Part shown: in pieces, positions 8,908 through 17,824 of the stretch | Position numbering within the stretch: the stretch's first letter is position 1 | Layout of the letters: every line of letters begins with the position of its first letter | Assembly (NCBI RefSeq): GCF_002953935.1 | Contig: NZ_CP026514.1 | Span: 620,001-684,000 of the forward strand | Source of the DNA: Arthrobacter sp. PGP41 | GTDB taxonomy: Bacteria > Actinomycetota > Actinomycetes > Actinomycetales > Micrococcaceae | DNA length: 64,000 nucleotides | Direction: 5' to 3' | The notes under the pieces: generated by a model | Seen by the model: only the letters and a program-made list of their open reading frames with translations | Told to the model about the DNA's origin: nothing | Database searches by the model: none | Translations under genes and position numbers: made by a program

Positions 8908-9592
8908 CAACCGCAACTTCGAAATCGTCTGCGACACCGAGCTTCCGGGCACGCCGGAGCGCGTGTGGGAGGCGGTGACCACCGGAACGCCTGCGTGGAT
9001 GTTCCCCACGGACCAGTGGCCCGACGTCAAGACCGTCAAGGAATACCCGACGCACCTCGTGTCAAGGATTGAGGGGCCGGATGGCTGGTTCAACCAGCTG
9101 GAGCACGTCCTGGAACCGCTCGACGGCGGCCGCGCGCGCCTGCACTACGTGCACAGCGGGATCTTTGCGGACAACTGGGACGAACAGTACGACGGCGCCT
9201 CCCGCCACACCGAGTTCTACCTCCATACCCTGGGCCAGTACCTGCGGTACTTCGACGGAAAGCCCGTGGTGTTCACGGACATCCAGGCGCCGGCAGCGTC
9301 CCAGGCCGCTGACGGCTTTGCCCGCCTGCGCGGCGCACTGGGCATACCGTCCGCGGAGGACGGTTCCCGCGTGGATGTGGAGCTCGACGGCGTGGGGAGG
9401 CTTTCAGGGGAAGTGGACTTCTCCAATGACCACTTCCTTGGCGTTCGGACGTCCGAGGCCATGTACCGCTTCTTCGGCCGCAACGCGTGGGGCGCACCCG
9501 TAGGGATGACAGTCCATGATTTCAGCGGCCAAGGAGATTCCGAAGCCACCGCCAAGGCATGGGGCGACTTCCTGGCGAAGGTGTACGCGTAG
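8900..9592 (+). CDS. SRPBCC (START/Bet v1-like) domain protein
   Basis: This is a 230-residue protein of the Bet v1-like SRPBCC/AHSA1 superfamily, a fold with a large hydrophobic cavity. The first half shows the family pattern: an N-terminal strand FEIVCDTELPGTPERVWEAVT, the segment TPAWMFP, and later a long C-terminal helix. The ligand is unknown. A good ribosome site AAGGAG precedes the ATG by about eight bases. The gene is co-transcribed with, and overlaps, the ArsR-type regulator. The C-terminal 80 residues probably form a second similar domain or an extension. Confidence 0.8.
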   Translation: MTDNRNFEIVCDTELPGTPERVWEAVTTGTPAWMFPTDQWPDVKTVKEYPTHLVSRIEGPDGWFNQLEHVLEPLDGGRARLHYVHSGIFADNWDEQYDGASRHTEFYLHTLGQYLRYFDGKPVVFTDIQAPAASQAADGFARLRGALGIPSAEDGSRVDVELDGVGRLSGEVDFSNDHFLGVRTSEAMYRFFGRNAWGAPVGMTVHDFSGQGDSEATAKAWGDFLAKVYA

Positions 9593-9608
9593 GGCTGGCG
9601 TCCCCGGG

Positions 9609-11093
9609 TCAGGCAATGGCCACGGCCGGGGCGTTCCTGAGGGTGCGCCGGAGCTGCGGGGCGGCATCCAGCCGGTCCTGCGCTGAACGCAGGGCCAGTA
9701 CTGCGGCCTCCAGCGTCTCCGGCGGCAGGGTAAAGGGCACCCTGAGGTAGCGTTCGAAGGCACCGCCAACACCGAAGCGCGGCCCTGCCGCCAGCCGGAT
9801 CCCAAAGTCGGGGGCAATGACCGTCAGCGCAGTGCTGATGGGGGCCGGCAGCCTGCACCACGCCGAGAGGCCGCCGGCAGGGTACGCCGCCTCCCACTCG
9901 GGCAGGTGGCCGGCGAGGAGTTCCAGGAGCGCCGCCCGGCTGTCCCGGAGCGCGGCTATCCGGGCCGGCAGCGGCTCGTCCAGGGCCCTGACCAGGTGGG
10001 CGGCGGCCAGTTGCTCCATCAGGGGTCCGCCGAGATCAAGCGAGGTCCGGGCTGCTGCAAACCGTTGGACCAGGTCCGGAGTAGCACGGATCCAGCCTGT
10101 GCGGAGGCCGCCCCAATGGGACTTGCTGAGCGAGCCGATGGTTACCACTGCCGGGCTGAAAGCCGCGACGGGCGTGGTCCAGATGCTGTCAAGGTTCAGC
10201 TCCCGGAGGGTCTCATCCACCACCAGGACGGTGCCGGCAGCCGCGGCCGCGCGGGCCAGCCGGCGGCGCTGGAAGTCCGGCATCAGTTGGCCCGTTGGAT
10301 TGTGGAAGTCCGGAACCACGTACGCCAGCTTGGGCCGCTGTTGCTGCAGTGCCGCCTGCATGCTGTCCATGTCCCACCCCGGCCGGCCCCCCGAGAATGC
10401 CACCGGAACGGGCCGGCACCCGGCCGCCCGGATGGCATCGAGGGCGTTCGGGTAGCTGGGGTGCTCCACCAGCACCCGTTCCTGCCGGCCGGCAAGGGCG
10501 CGAAGGACGATGTTGAGGGCATGCTGCGCGCCCGACGTCACCAGGATCTGGTCCGCGGTGGTGGGCGCTCCGGCCGCGGAGTAGCGCGCCGCCACTGCCT
10601 CCCGCAGGGGGAGCAGGCCGATGGCGTCGTAGCCGAAGCCGGGGAGCAGGGCCGGGAGCTCGGTGAGGGCCGCCGCGAACGCGCGGTGCACCACCTCTCC
10701 GCTGGCGGGAAGCGAGGCATAGGCGAGGTCGATCAGTCCTTCCGGGGCAGCCAGTCCGGGGGCGGTGAGCGCCGGGTCCTTGCGTGCGGGGCCTGTGAAC
10801 ACCGTGGTGCCTGCCGGTGTCAGCGGCGGGATCCGTGTCCGGCTCCTGCTGCCTTGGCCGCCGGTAAGGAAACCCTGGTCGCGGAGCAGGGCGTAGGCGG
10901 CAGTCACTGTGGTCCGGCTGACGCCCAGGGCTTCGGACAGCGCCCGCTCGCTGGGCAGGGCCGTGTCCAGGGCCACGCGTCCGTCGAGCACCAGCAGGCG
11001 TACGACGTCGGCCAGTTCGCGGTAAGCGGCTGCTGCACCTACGTTCCACCCGCCCAAAAGACGGGAAAGGCCGGAGGCGGTAAGGGATGGCAT
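9609..11093 (-). CDS. yczR: MocR-type regulator, YczR subfamily (GntR winged helix fused to aminotransferase-like domain)
   Basis: This 494-residue protein has a GntR winged helix at about residues 20-85, with ALPSERALSEALGVSRTTVTAAY as its recognition-helix region. After a linker comes a class I aminotransferase-like domain. The PLP-binding lysine lies in the GSLSKSHWGGLRTGW motif. LVTSGAQHALNIVL, VVPDFHNPTG and an ATG-start-proximal operator also fit the MocR family. YczR members regulate a neighbouring yczE-type membrane protein, and that is exactly the divergent gene found here. The gene starts three bases from an operator-like repeat with no ribosome site, so it looks leaderless. Confidence 0.88.
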   Translation of the reverse strand: MPSLTASGLSRLLGGWNVGAAAAYRELADVVRLLVLDGRVALDTALPSERALSEALGVSRTTVTAAYALLRDQGFLTGGQGSRSRTRIPPLTPAGTTVFTGPARKDPALTAPGLAAPEGLIDLAYASLPASGEVVHRAFAAALTELPALLPGFGYDAIGLLPLREAVAARYSAAGAPTTADQILVTSGAQHALNIVLRALAGRQERVLVEHPSYPNALDAIRAAGCRPVPVAFSGGRPGWDMDSMQAALQQQRPKLAYVVPDFHNPTGQLMPDFQRRRLARAAAAAGTVLVVDETLRELNLDSIWTTPVAAFSPAVVTIGSLSKSHWGGLRTGWIRATPDLVQRFAAARTSLDLGGPLMEQLAAAHLVRALDEPLPARIAALRDSRAALLELLAGHLPEWEAAYPAGGLSAWCRLPAPISTALTVIAPDFGIRLAAGPRFGVGGAFERYLRVPFTLPPETLEAAVLALRSAQDRLDAAPQLRRTLRNAPAVAIA

Positions 11094-11096
11094 CAG

Positions 11097-11144
11097 GCCA
11101 GTATTTCAGACTGGCTATGTAAATCAAGGCCAGTTCTCTGCCAG
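11097..11144. promoter_or_regulatory. Shared yczR/yczE operator with repeated GCCAGT half-sites
   Basis: Between the two divergent genes are GCCAGT-N7-ACTGGC (11097-11115), a third direct copy GCCAGT at 11129-11134 and a near copy GCCAGA at 11140-11145. On the minus strand, TTGATT, 16 bases and AATACT form a promoter whose -10 ends six bases before the yczR ATG. The inverted repeat lies over this -10, as expected for self-repression. MocR regulators of other types also bind repeated half-sites. Confidence 0.55.
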
Positions 11145-11154
11145 AGTCGTGGGT

Positions 11155-11802
11155 ATGTTGCCCCGCAGACTTCTTCAGCTCTTCTCCGGCCTCGCCATGT
11201 ACGGCCTCTCCCTCGCCATGTTCATCCGCGCCGGACTGGGCCTGGACCCGTGGGATGTCTTCCACCAGGGCGTCGCCGGAAGGATCGGGCTCAGCATCGG
11301 CGTGGTGGTCATCATCGTCAGTTTCCTGGTGCTGCTGCTATGGATTCCGCTGCGGCAGTGGCCAGGGTTCGGGACCCTCTGCAACGCCGTCCTGGTTGGT
11401 GTTTTCGCGGACATCGGTCTCGTACTGATCCCGGCGTTCTCCCACCTGGGTGGACAGATCGGCCTGCTTGCCGGCGCGGTGCTGCTGAACGGCGTCGCTT
11501 CCGCCTGCTACATCGGCGCCCGGTTCGGTCCCGGCGCACGCGACGGCTTGATGACCGGCCTGGCCAGGCGCACCGGGTGGTCCGTCAGGGTGTCCCGCAC
11601 GCTGATCGAGGTTGTGGTCCTCGCCGCCGGCTGGTTCCTTGGCGGCTCCGTGGGAGTGGGAACCGTTGTGTACGCCCTTGCCATCGGCCCCCTGGTCCAG
11701 CTGCTGCTACCGGTGTTCATGGTGCCCGCTGCACACGCCGACGCTGGAAGCGGCGGCGACTCCCGAAGCGCAGCCCCGGAGCCGCTTGCCAGCACCAACT
11801 GA
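11155..11802 (+). CDS. yczE: YczE/YitT-like integral membrane protein
   Basis: This 215-residue protein has five to six hydrophobic helices. MFIRAGLGLDPWDVFHQGV at about residues 19-37 is the signature of the YczE/YyaS family, and RFGPGARDGLMTGLARRTG is its second conserved part. Function is unsettled; family members are suspected transporters and are typically controlled by the adjacent YczR-type regulator, which is divergently encoded here. An upstream GTG at 11149 would add two residues. No Shine-Dalgarno is visible. The C-terminal 25 residues are polar and low complexity. Confidence 0.82.
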   Translation: MLPRRLLQLFSGLAMYGLSLAMFIRAGLGLDPWDVFHQGVAGRIGLSIGVVVIIVSFLVLLLWIPLRQWPGFGTLCNAVLVGVFADIGLVLIPAFSHLGGQIGLLAGAVLLNGVASACYIGARFGPGARDGLMTGLARRTGWSVRVSRTLIEVVVLAAGWFLGGSVGVGTVVYALAIGPLVQLLLPVFMVPAAHADAGSGGDSRSAAPEPLASTN

Positions 11803-11826
11803 GGCGGCAGGCGGAGGCCGGGAATC

Positions 11827-12657
11827 CTAGGCCAACAATGGCTGGCATGTGGGGCAGAAGTAGATGTCCCGTTCCTCGTCGCCGTCCAGCTTGCCCAGCA
11901 CCCCGCGCCGGATGGGCGTTCCGCACTTGAGGCAGGCCTGGTGGTCCCTGCGGTACACCCAGTAGCCGGGCCGCCCCGCCATCCTGCCCACCGGCAGGCC
12001 CCTGGCGTTGAGGATGGTGACCCGGCGGCCGGGGCCCAGGTTGACTTCCAGGAGCTGCTTCGCGTCGGTCATGAGGGTCCGCAGGTCCGCCACGGAGGAC
12101 ACCGGGGAGGCTGGGTGCACCCCGGAGAGGAAGCAGGCCTCGCACCGGTAGATGTTGCCTATCCCGGCAAGGTTCCGCTGGTCCAGGAGGGCCACTCCCA
12201 CCGGAACGTCCGGGGCGGATCGGATCCGCCGTTCGGCTTCGTCCGCGTCCCAGTCCGGGCCCAGCAGGTCCGGGCCCAGGAATCCCACGATGGAATCCTC
12301 GCTTGCGGTGGCCACCACTTCCACGATGCCCAGCGAGAATCCGACGGCGTCCGCAGCCGCGGTGCGCAGCACGCACCGGGCCGTGTAGCCGGGCTTCCGC
12401 CACCTCCCCCCGGGCGGATAGACCTGCCATGTCCCCTCCATCTTCAGGTGGGAATGGATGGTGAGCCTCTTGTCATCCGGTCCCACCACGCGCATCAGCA
12501 GGTGCTTGCCCCGCGGGACCACCTCGGCCACGGTCCAGCCAGCCAGGTTCAGCGTGGCGAAGCGCGGAACGCGGAAATCGGAGGCAAGCAGTGCCTGCCC
12601 TGCCAGTGCCTGGTGCAGCTGGTTGGCTGCCCGCCAGACGGAGTCGCCCTCAGGCAC
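11827..12657 (-). CDS. nei2: Fpg/Nei-family DNA glycosylase (Nei2 type)
   Basis: This is a 276-residue base-excision repair enzyme that would remove oxidised bases and cut the abasic strand. It begins MPEGDS, giving the N-terminal Pro2 Schiff-base nucleophile and Glu3. A helix-two-turn-helix domain contains DQRNLAGIGNIYR. The C-terminal zinc finger has CLKC and, 19 residues later, CPTC. Its first eight bases overlap the end of lhr, so translation is probably coupled. The pairing of Lhr and Nei2 is a known actinobacterial arrangement and points to a joint role in DNA repair. Confidence 0.93.
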   Translation of the reverse strand: MPEGDSVWRAANQLHQALAGQALLASDFRVPRFATLNLAGWTVAEVVPRGKHLLMRVVGPDDKRLTIHSHLKMEGTWQVYPPGGRWRKPGYTARCVLRTAAADAVGFSLGIVEVVATASEDSIVGFLGPDLLGPDWDADEAERRIRSAPDVPVGVALLDQRNLAGIGNIYRCEACFLSGVHPASPVSSVADLRTLMTDAKQLLEVNLGPGRRVTILNARGLPVGRMAGRPGYWVYRRDHQACLKCGTPIRRGVLGKLDGDEERDIYFCPTCQPLLA

Positions 12658-15600
12658 GGATCCTCAATCCCTTCGGGGTGGAGTAGGCGCCGGCGGAGCT
12701 GAGGGCTGCAGCCACCGGGGTGTCAAGGATGCCGTGGCCGTTGACCTTCTCCATGATCAGTTTGTCCACCGCGCCGCGGGTCACCACGCCCACCAGGGCC
12801 GTGCCTGCCGCCGCGAGGACGGCATCATCGTCGCTGAAGGCCAGCAGTGTCTTCCCGCCCCTCTCCACGTACAGGACCAGCGCCCCGTCCACCAGCACCA
12901 CCAGGGCGCCGGCTTTCCGCCCGGGACGGTGCCCGGTGCCGGCGTCGTCCTGGAGGGCGGGCCAGGGAAGGGCTGCACCGTACGGGTTGGCAGGGTCCGT
13001 GGCGGCCAGGGCCAGGGCAACCGGCTCGGGCTTGGCCAGCTGGCTGTCCTCCGAGTACGAGCGCAGCCGGTCAACAGTTGCCGGAACGGCGAACTGGGCC
13101 GCGCCCAAGTGCTCAATGAAGTAGCCGCGGCGGCAACGTCCGGCCTCCTCCAGCCTGGCCAGGACTTTGTACATCAGGCCGAAACCGCCCAGGATCTGTT
13201 CCGCCATCACCGATCCCCTGGTGACCACGCCGTAGCGGTCCAGCAGGAGTTCGGCAGTGGCGCGGGCGTGGATGGTGGCGTCGAGTTCCGGCTGCGGAAG
13301 GGCGGACCAGCGGCCGGCAGCCATGGGAGGGGTTGCTGCCGCCCCGGCCAACCCGCCATAACGCCCGCCCGCCAGCCCCGGCGAACCCATGAGCCCGCTG
13401 CCGTGCGAGCGGCCCAGCCTGCTGAGCCGCGGAGCCCTGGCCCGCGGTGCCCTCGCCACCTGCCGGTGCGCTGTATGTCCACCGGCAATCAGGGCGCGGA
13501 CCGGGGCGAAGGTGTCCCCGGTGATCCGGCCTGCCCATGCCAGGTCCCAGAGCGCCGCGACCACTTCCTGGTCGCTGAGCACGGAGTCCATGCCGCCGGC
13601 GACGTCCGTCAGTTGCCGGAAGAAGTAGCCGCCGCCGTTGTTCCGCAGGTGGTCCAGCAGCCGCTGCTGGGCAGCACCGGGTTCGTACTCGGCCGCAGGA
13701 TTCAGGGTCAGTTCCGCGGAGTCGGCAAGGTGGAGGCTGATCCAGCCGTCATTCCCGGGCAGGGCGCCTGCGCCGGACCAGAGGATTTCCCCGGCGGCCA
13801 TGAGCTCATCCAGCATGGCCGGCTGGTAGTTGGACACCCTGCTGGCGAGGACAAGCGGCTCCCAGGCGGATGCCGGAACAGGAATTCCGGAGAGCTGGTC
13901 AACGGCCGTAATGATGCCGTCAAGGCCCCGCAGCGAGGGCTGGCCGCGGCCGGCGCCCGGGGTGCGGACATGCTGCCAGGCGGGCAGGAAGCGCCCGTAG
14001 GCTGCCGCGTCCACCGGTTCCACTTCCGCGCGGAGGGCCGCCAGCGATCGACGGCGGAGCTTCCGGAGGACCTCGGCGTCGCACCATTCGCTGACGGCAG
14101 CATGTGGGGGCAGGAGCGTCGGGGGCGCGTCACCAGCCGGCTGGGGGCCAGGCTCCACACCATCGGCGGGAGCCGCTTCGCCGTCAACGCTGGCGTCCGG
14201 GGCGGCTTCCGGCGGTGCGGCATGCGGCCGGAACTCGCCCTCCACCACCCGCCCGTCTGCGGCCAGCCGCTTCAAGGCCGTGCTGACAACTGCCACGCCC
14301 AGGCCCAGCCGCGCTGCAGCCTCGGCGGCGGTGAAGGGTCCGTGCGTGCGGGCGTAGCGCGAAACCAAGTCACTGAGGGGGTCCGCCACCGGCTCGATGA
14401 AGGCGAGCGGCACGCCCATGGGCAGCGGAACGCCAATGGCATCGCGGAGCCGCGCGGCGTCTTCAACGGCGGCAAACCGTTCCACGCCGCCGATGTTGAC
14501 CTTGATGGCGCGGTTGGCCCGCTGCAGGCCGATGAGGTGGGCGGCGGCTTCTGCGGGTTGGGCGTGCCCGGTGTTGGTGGGCCCGGTGTTGGTGGGCCCG
14601 GTGTGGGTGGGTTCGGGGTGGGCGGACTCGGTTTCGGCAGGCTCAACCACGCCGGCAGGCTCAACCACCGGTGCAGATTCCACCGCCGCGGCCGGTTCCA
14701 GCCGGGCGGCCACTTCCTCCGGTGCCAGGGGGCCGAGGAGCCGCAGCAGGTCGGCGACGCCCTCCATGCCGCGCACCCGGCGGTCCTGGGCCAGCCGCTG
14801 CAGCTCCCGCTCGGTGGCTTCGATGACCTTGGGATCCAGCAGCTCGCGCAGTTCCACCCGCCCCAGCAGCTCGTTGAGGAGCGTGGAGTCCAGGGCCAGC
14901 GCGGCAGCCCGGCGCTCAGCCAGCGGGGAGTCGCCCTCGTAGAGGAACTGGGCCACGTACCCGAACAGGAGGGACTTGGCGAACGGCGACGGCTGGGAGG
15001 TGGTGGTCTGGACAATCCTCAGCTCGCGCCGCTCCATCGACGCCGCGATGTCCTTCAGGGCTGGGAGGTCGTAAACGTCCTGCAGGCATTCACGGACGGT
15101 TTCCAGCACGATGGGGAAAGTCGGGTACTTCCGCGCAACATCGAGCAGCTGCGCGGAGCGCTGCCGCTGCTGCCACAGCGGCTGGCGCTTGCCGGGGGTC
15201 TGCCGCGGCAGCAACAGGGCACGGGCGGCGCACTCACGGAACCGCGACGCGAAGAGCGCGCTGCCGCCCACCTCGGCGGTGACGATCTGCTCCAGTTCCT
15301 CGGGGTCGAACAGGAACAGCTCCGCTCCCGGCGGCTCATCCTCCATCATGGGCACGCGGAGCACTATCCCGTCGTCGGCGGCCATGGCGGAGCCGTCCAT
15401 CCCGTAGCGCTGGTGGAGCCGCTGCCCGACGGCGAGGGCCCAGGGCGCGTGTACGGGCATGCCGAAAGGGCTGTGCAGGATCACCCGCCAGTCGCCCAGC
15501 TCGTCGTGGAACCGCTCCACCACCAGCGTGGTGTCGTTCGGTACAACCTCGGTGGCCATTTTCTGCTCTTTGAGGTACTGGATCAGGTTGTTTGCCGCGA

Positions 15601-17746
15601 AGGCATCCAGGCCGCTCGCCTCGCAGCGCTCGGTGGCCGGGCCGACGTCGGACGCTGACAGTTCGCGGACGAACGCGCCGAGGGCGCGTCCCAGGTCCAC
15701 GGGCCGCCCCAGGGAATCGCCCTTCCAGAAGGGAAGTTTGCCCGGCTGGCCGAAGGCAGGGGAGACAAGCACGCGGTCGTGCGTGATGTCTTCGATTTTC
15801 CAGCTCGTCGCGCCCAGGGCAAAGACGTCCCCCACCCGGGACTCGTACACCATTTCCTCGTCCAGCTCGCCAACCCGCCGTCCTCCCTTTGGCGCAGGCG
15901 CCGGCTTGCCCTCAGCGGATGGGGCTGCGGTACCTTCCACCTCGGTGCCGATGATGTACACGCCGAAGAGGCCACGGTCCGGGATGGTGCCGCCGGAGGT
16001 CACGGCCAGGCGCTGAGCCCCCGGCCTGCCCTCGATGGTGCCCGCGTTGCGGTCCCAGATGATCCTGGGACGGAGCTCGGCGAATTCGTCTGACGGGTAA
16101 CGGCCGGCCAGCAGGTCAAGGGTGGCTTCGAAGGCGGAGCGGGGGAGCGAGGCGAAAGGTGCGGAGCGCCGTACGGTGGCGAACCATTCCTCGACGTCGA
16201 TGCTGCCCAGGGCGGTGGCGGCGACGGTCTGCTGGGCCAGGATGTCCAGGGGGTTGGCGGGGATGCTGAGGCGCTCAATCCTGCCGGCGAGCATCCGCTC
16301 CACGGTGATGGCTGTGTGGACGAGGTCGGCACGGTGCTTCGGAAAGAGGACACCCTGGGAGACTTCGCCCACCTGGTGGCCGGCGCGGCCCACCCGCTGC
16401 AGGCCGCTGGCCACGGACGGCGGCGACTCCACCTGCACCACCAGGTCCACGGCACCCATGTCGATGCCCAGTTCCAGGGATGAGGTGGCCACCACGCACC
16501 GCAGCCGCCCGGACTTCAGGTCGTCTTCAATGAGTGCACGCTGGTCCTTGGAGACCGAGCCGTGGTGCGCGCGGGCCAGCACCGGATCCGCGCCCGCCGA
16601 GCTTCCCGCCTGCGCCATCATGTGCGCCGGCGTGGCCGTGGAGGCGGGAACCCCTGGTGCCGCAGGTTGGGCGTCCGGACCATCCCAGCCGCCGCCCACC
16701 GCCGCCAGCTGCCGCTCAGCGTAGATCTCGTTGAGCCGTGCCGTGAGCCGCTCGGACAGGCGGCGGGAGTTGGCGAAGACGATCGTGGACTGGTTGGCGA
16801 GCACCAGGTCCACGATTTTCTCTTCCACATGCGGCCAGATGGATGCCTGCGGCTGCAGTCCTGAGGCGGGGCCCGAGTCAAAAGCGCCGGCAGCGCCGGG
16901 AAGATCGGACATGTCCTCCACGGGGACCGAGACTGTGAGGTCCCAGTTCTTCCTGGCGGGCGGGGCGACTATCTCCACCGGTGCCGAACCTGCCAGGAAC
17001 TGCGCCACGAGCTCCTTGGGCTCCACGGTGGCGGACAGGCCGATACGCTGCGCCGGCTTGGGCAGCAGGGCATCCAGACGTTCCAGTGAGACGGCCAGGT
17101 GGGCGCCGCGTTTTGTACCGGCCACGGCGTGGACCTCATCGATGATGATGGTGTCCACTTCGGTCAGCGTTTCCCGTGCCCTGGAGGTCAGCATCAGGAA
17201 CAGCGATTCCGGGGTGGTGATGAGGATGTCCGGCGGGCTGGCCAGCAGCGTGCGGCGGTCCGCGGCCGTCGTATCTCCCGAGCGCACGCCCACGGTGGTG
17301 AGCGGTGCCGGCAGACCCAGCCGCTTGGCGGTCTGGGTGATGCCGATCAGCGGCGAGCGGAGGTTCCGTTCGACGTCCACGCCCAGGGCTTTCAGCGGCG
17401 AGATGTAGAGGACGCGGGTCTTGCGCTTCGGGGCGCGTGTCCGCCTGCCTTTGGCCGGGCCTTTTTCCCCGGTGGCAGCGGCAGCGCCGGCTCCGGCGGG
17501 AGGGCGCTCCGCAGCCTCCGTTTCTGCCGTGGGGGCGGCGAGCAGCCGGTCCAGCGCCCAAAGGAAAGCGGCAAGGGTCTTGCCCGAGCCGGTGGGAGCC
17601 ACCACCAGGGCGTGCGAACCTGAGGAAATGGCGCGCCAGGCACCCTCCTGTGCGGGCGTTGGCCCTGGAAAGGCACCGAGGAACCAGTCCCTGGTGGGCC
17701 GGCTGAACTGTGCCATGGGAGCAGCACCGCCCTGTTCCTGGATCAT
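12650..17746 (-). CDS. lhr: Lhr-type superfamily 2 DNA helicase
   Basis: This 1,698-residue protein is a full-length Lhr helicase, an ATP-driven 3'-5' DNA translocase induced by DNA damage in mycobacteria. Motif I APTGSGKT is at about residues 50-57, DEVH, SATV, TSSLELGIDMGAVD and QRVGRAGHQ follow, and winged-helix and Lhr-specific domains fill the middle. The long C-terminal domain is the oligomerisation region. A Pro/Thr/Glu-rich linker with three tandem 15-bp repeats lies between the Lhr core and the C-terminal domain. The start is uncertain: ATG codons at 17746, 17716 and 17788 are in frame, and no upstream ribosome site is well spaced. I prefer 17746 because it gives a natural N-terminus before the FSRPTRDWF motif. 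Confidence 0.93.
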   Translation of the reverse strand: MIQEQGGAAPMAQFSRPTRDWFLGAFPGPTPAQEGAWRAISSGSHALVVAPTGSGKTLAAFLWALDRLLAAPTAETEAAERPPAGAGAAAATGEKGPAKGRRTRAPKRKTRVLYISPLKALGVDVERNLRSPLIGITQTAKRLGLPAPLTTVGVRSGDTTAADRRTLLASPPDILITTPESLFLMLTSRARETLTEVDTIIIDEVHAVAGTKRGAHLAVSLERLDALLPKPAQRIGLSATVEPKELVAQFLAGSAPVEIVAPPARKNWDLTVSVPVEDMSDLPGAAGAFDSGPASGLQPQASIWPHVEEKIVDLVLANQSTIVFANSRRLSERLTARLNEIYAERQLAAVGGGWDGPDAQPAAPGVPASTATPAHMMAQAGSSAGADPVLARAHHGSVSKDQRALIEDDLKSGRLRCVVATSSLELGIDMGAVDLVVQVESPPSVASGLQRVGRAGHQVGEVSQGVLFPKHRADLVHTAITVERMLAGRIERLSIPANPLDILAQQTVAATALGSIDVEEWFATVRRSAPFASLPRSAFEATLDLLAGRYPSDEFAELRPRIIWDRNAGTIEGRPGAQRLAVTSGGTIPDRGLFGVYIIGTEVEGTAAPSAEGKPAPAPKGGRRVGELDEEMVYESRVGDVFALGATSWKIEDITHDRVLVSPAFGQPGKLPFWKGDSLGRPVDLGRALGAFVRELSASDVGPATERCEASGLDAFAANNLIQYLKEQKMATEVVPNDTTLVVERFHDELGDWRVILHSPFGMPVHAPWALAVGQRLHQRYGMDGSAMAADDGIVLRVPMMEDEPPGAELFLFDPEELEQIVTAEVGGSALFASRFRECAARALLLPRQTPGKRQPLWQQRQRSAQLLDVARKYPTFPIVLETVRECLQDVYDLPALKDIAASMERRELRIVQTTTSQPSPFAKSLLFGYVAQFLYEGDSPLAERRAAALALDSTLLNELLGRVELRELLDPKVIEATERELQRLAQDRRVRGMEGVADLLRLLGPLAPEEVAARLEPAAAVESAPVVEPAGVVEPAETESAHPEPTHTGPTNTGPTNTGHAQPAEAAAHLIGLQRANRAIKVNIGGVERFAAVEDAARLRDAIGVPLPMGVPLAFIEPVADPLSDLVSRYARTHGPFTAAEAAARLGLGVAVVSTALKRLAADGRVVEGEFRPHAAPPEAAPDASVDGEAAPADGVEPGPQPAGDAPPTLLPPHAAVSEWCDAEVLRKLRRRSLAALRAEVEPVDAAAYGRFLPAWQHVRTPGAGRGQPSLRGLDGIITAVDQLSGIPVPASAWEPLVLASRVSNYQPAMLDELMAAGEILWSGAGALPGNDGWISLHLADSAELTLNPAAEYEPGAAQQRLLDHLRNNGGGYFFRQLTDVAGGMDSVLSDQEVVAALWDLAWAGRITGDTFAPVRALIAGGHTAHRQVARAPRARAPRLSRLGRSHGSGLMGSPGLAGGRYGGLAGAAATPPMAAGRWSALPQPELDATIHARATAELLLDRYGVVTRGSVMAEQILGGFGLMYKVLARLEEAGRCRRGYFIEHLGAAQFAVPATVDRLRSYSEDSQLAKPEPVALALAATDPANPYGAALPWPALQDDAGTGHRPGRKAGALVVLVDGALVLYVERGGKTLLAFSDDDAVLAAAGTALVGVVTRGAVDKLIMEKVNGHGILDTPVAAALSSAGAYSTPKGLRIRA
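14566..14610 (-). repeat. Three tandem 15-bp repeats inside lhr
   Basis: The unit GCCCGGTGTTGGTGG is present at 14566-14580 and 14581-14595, with one change at 14596-14610. On the coding strand this gives repeated Pro-Thr-His/Asn-Thr-Gly units in the linker, so the reading frame is kept and the number of units can change without harm. Confidence 0.85.
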
Positions 17747-17824
17747 GCCTCCATCATGCCCCAAGCCACCGACGCTGATGCCGGCCATGCTCCGGCCATG
17801 CCGGCGGCCTCCCCGATGCCCGGC

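Noticed and set aside
9906..11930. Plus-strand frame of 674 codons over the yczR gene
   Set aside because: The composition is typical of a shadow frame, and yczR on the other strand has clear domain motifs.
12458..15658. Long plus-strand open frame of 1,066 codons
   Set aside because: It is antisense to lhr, has low-complexity Gly/Arg/Pro content and no known motif, and exists because GC-rich genes leave the opposite strand open.
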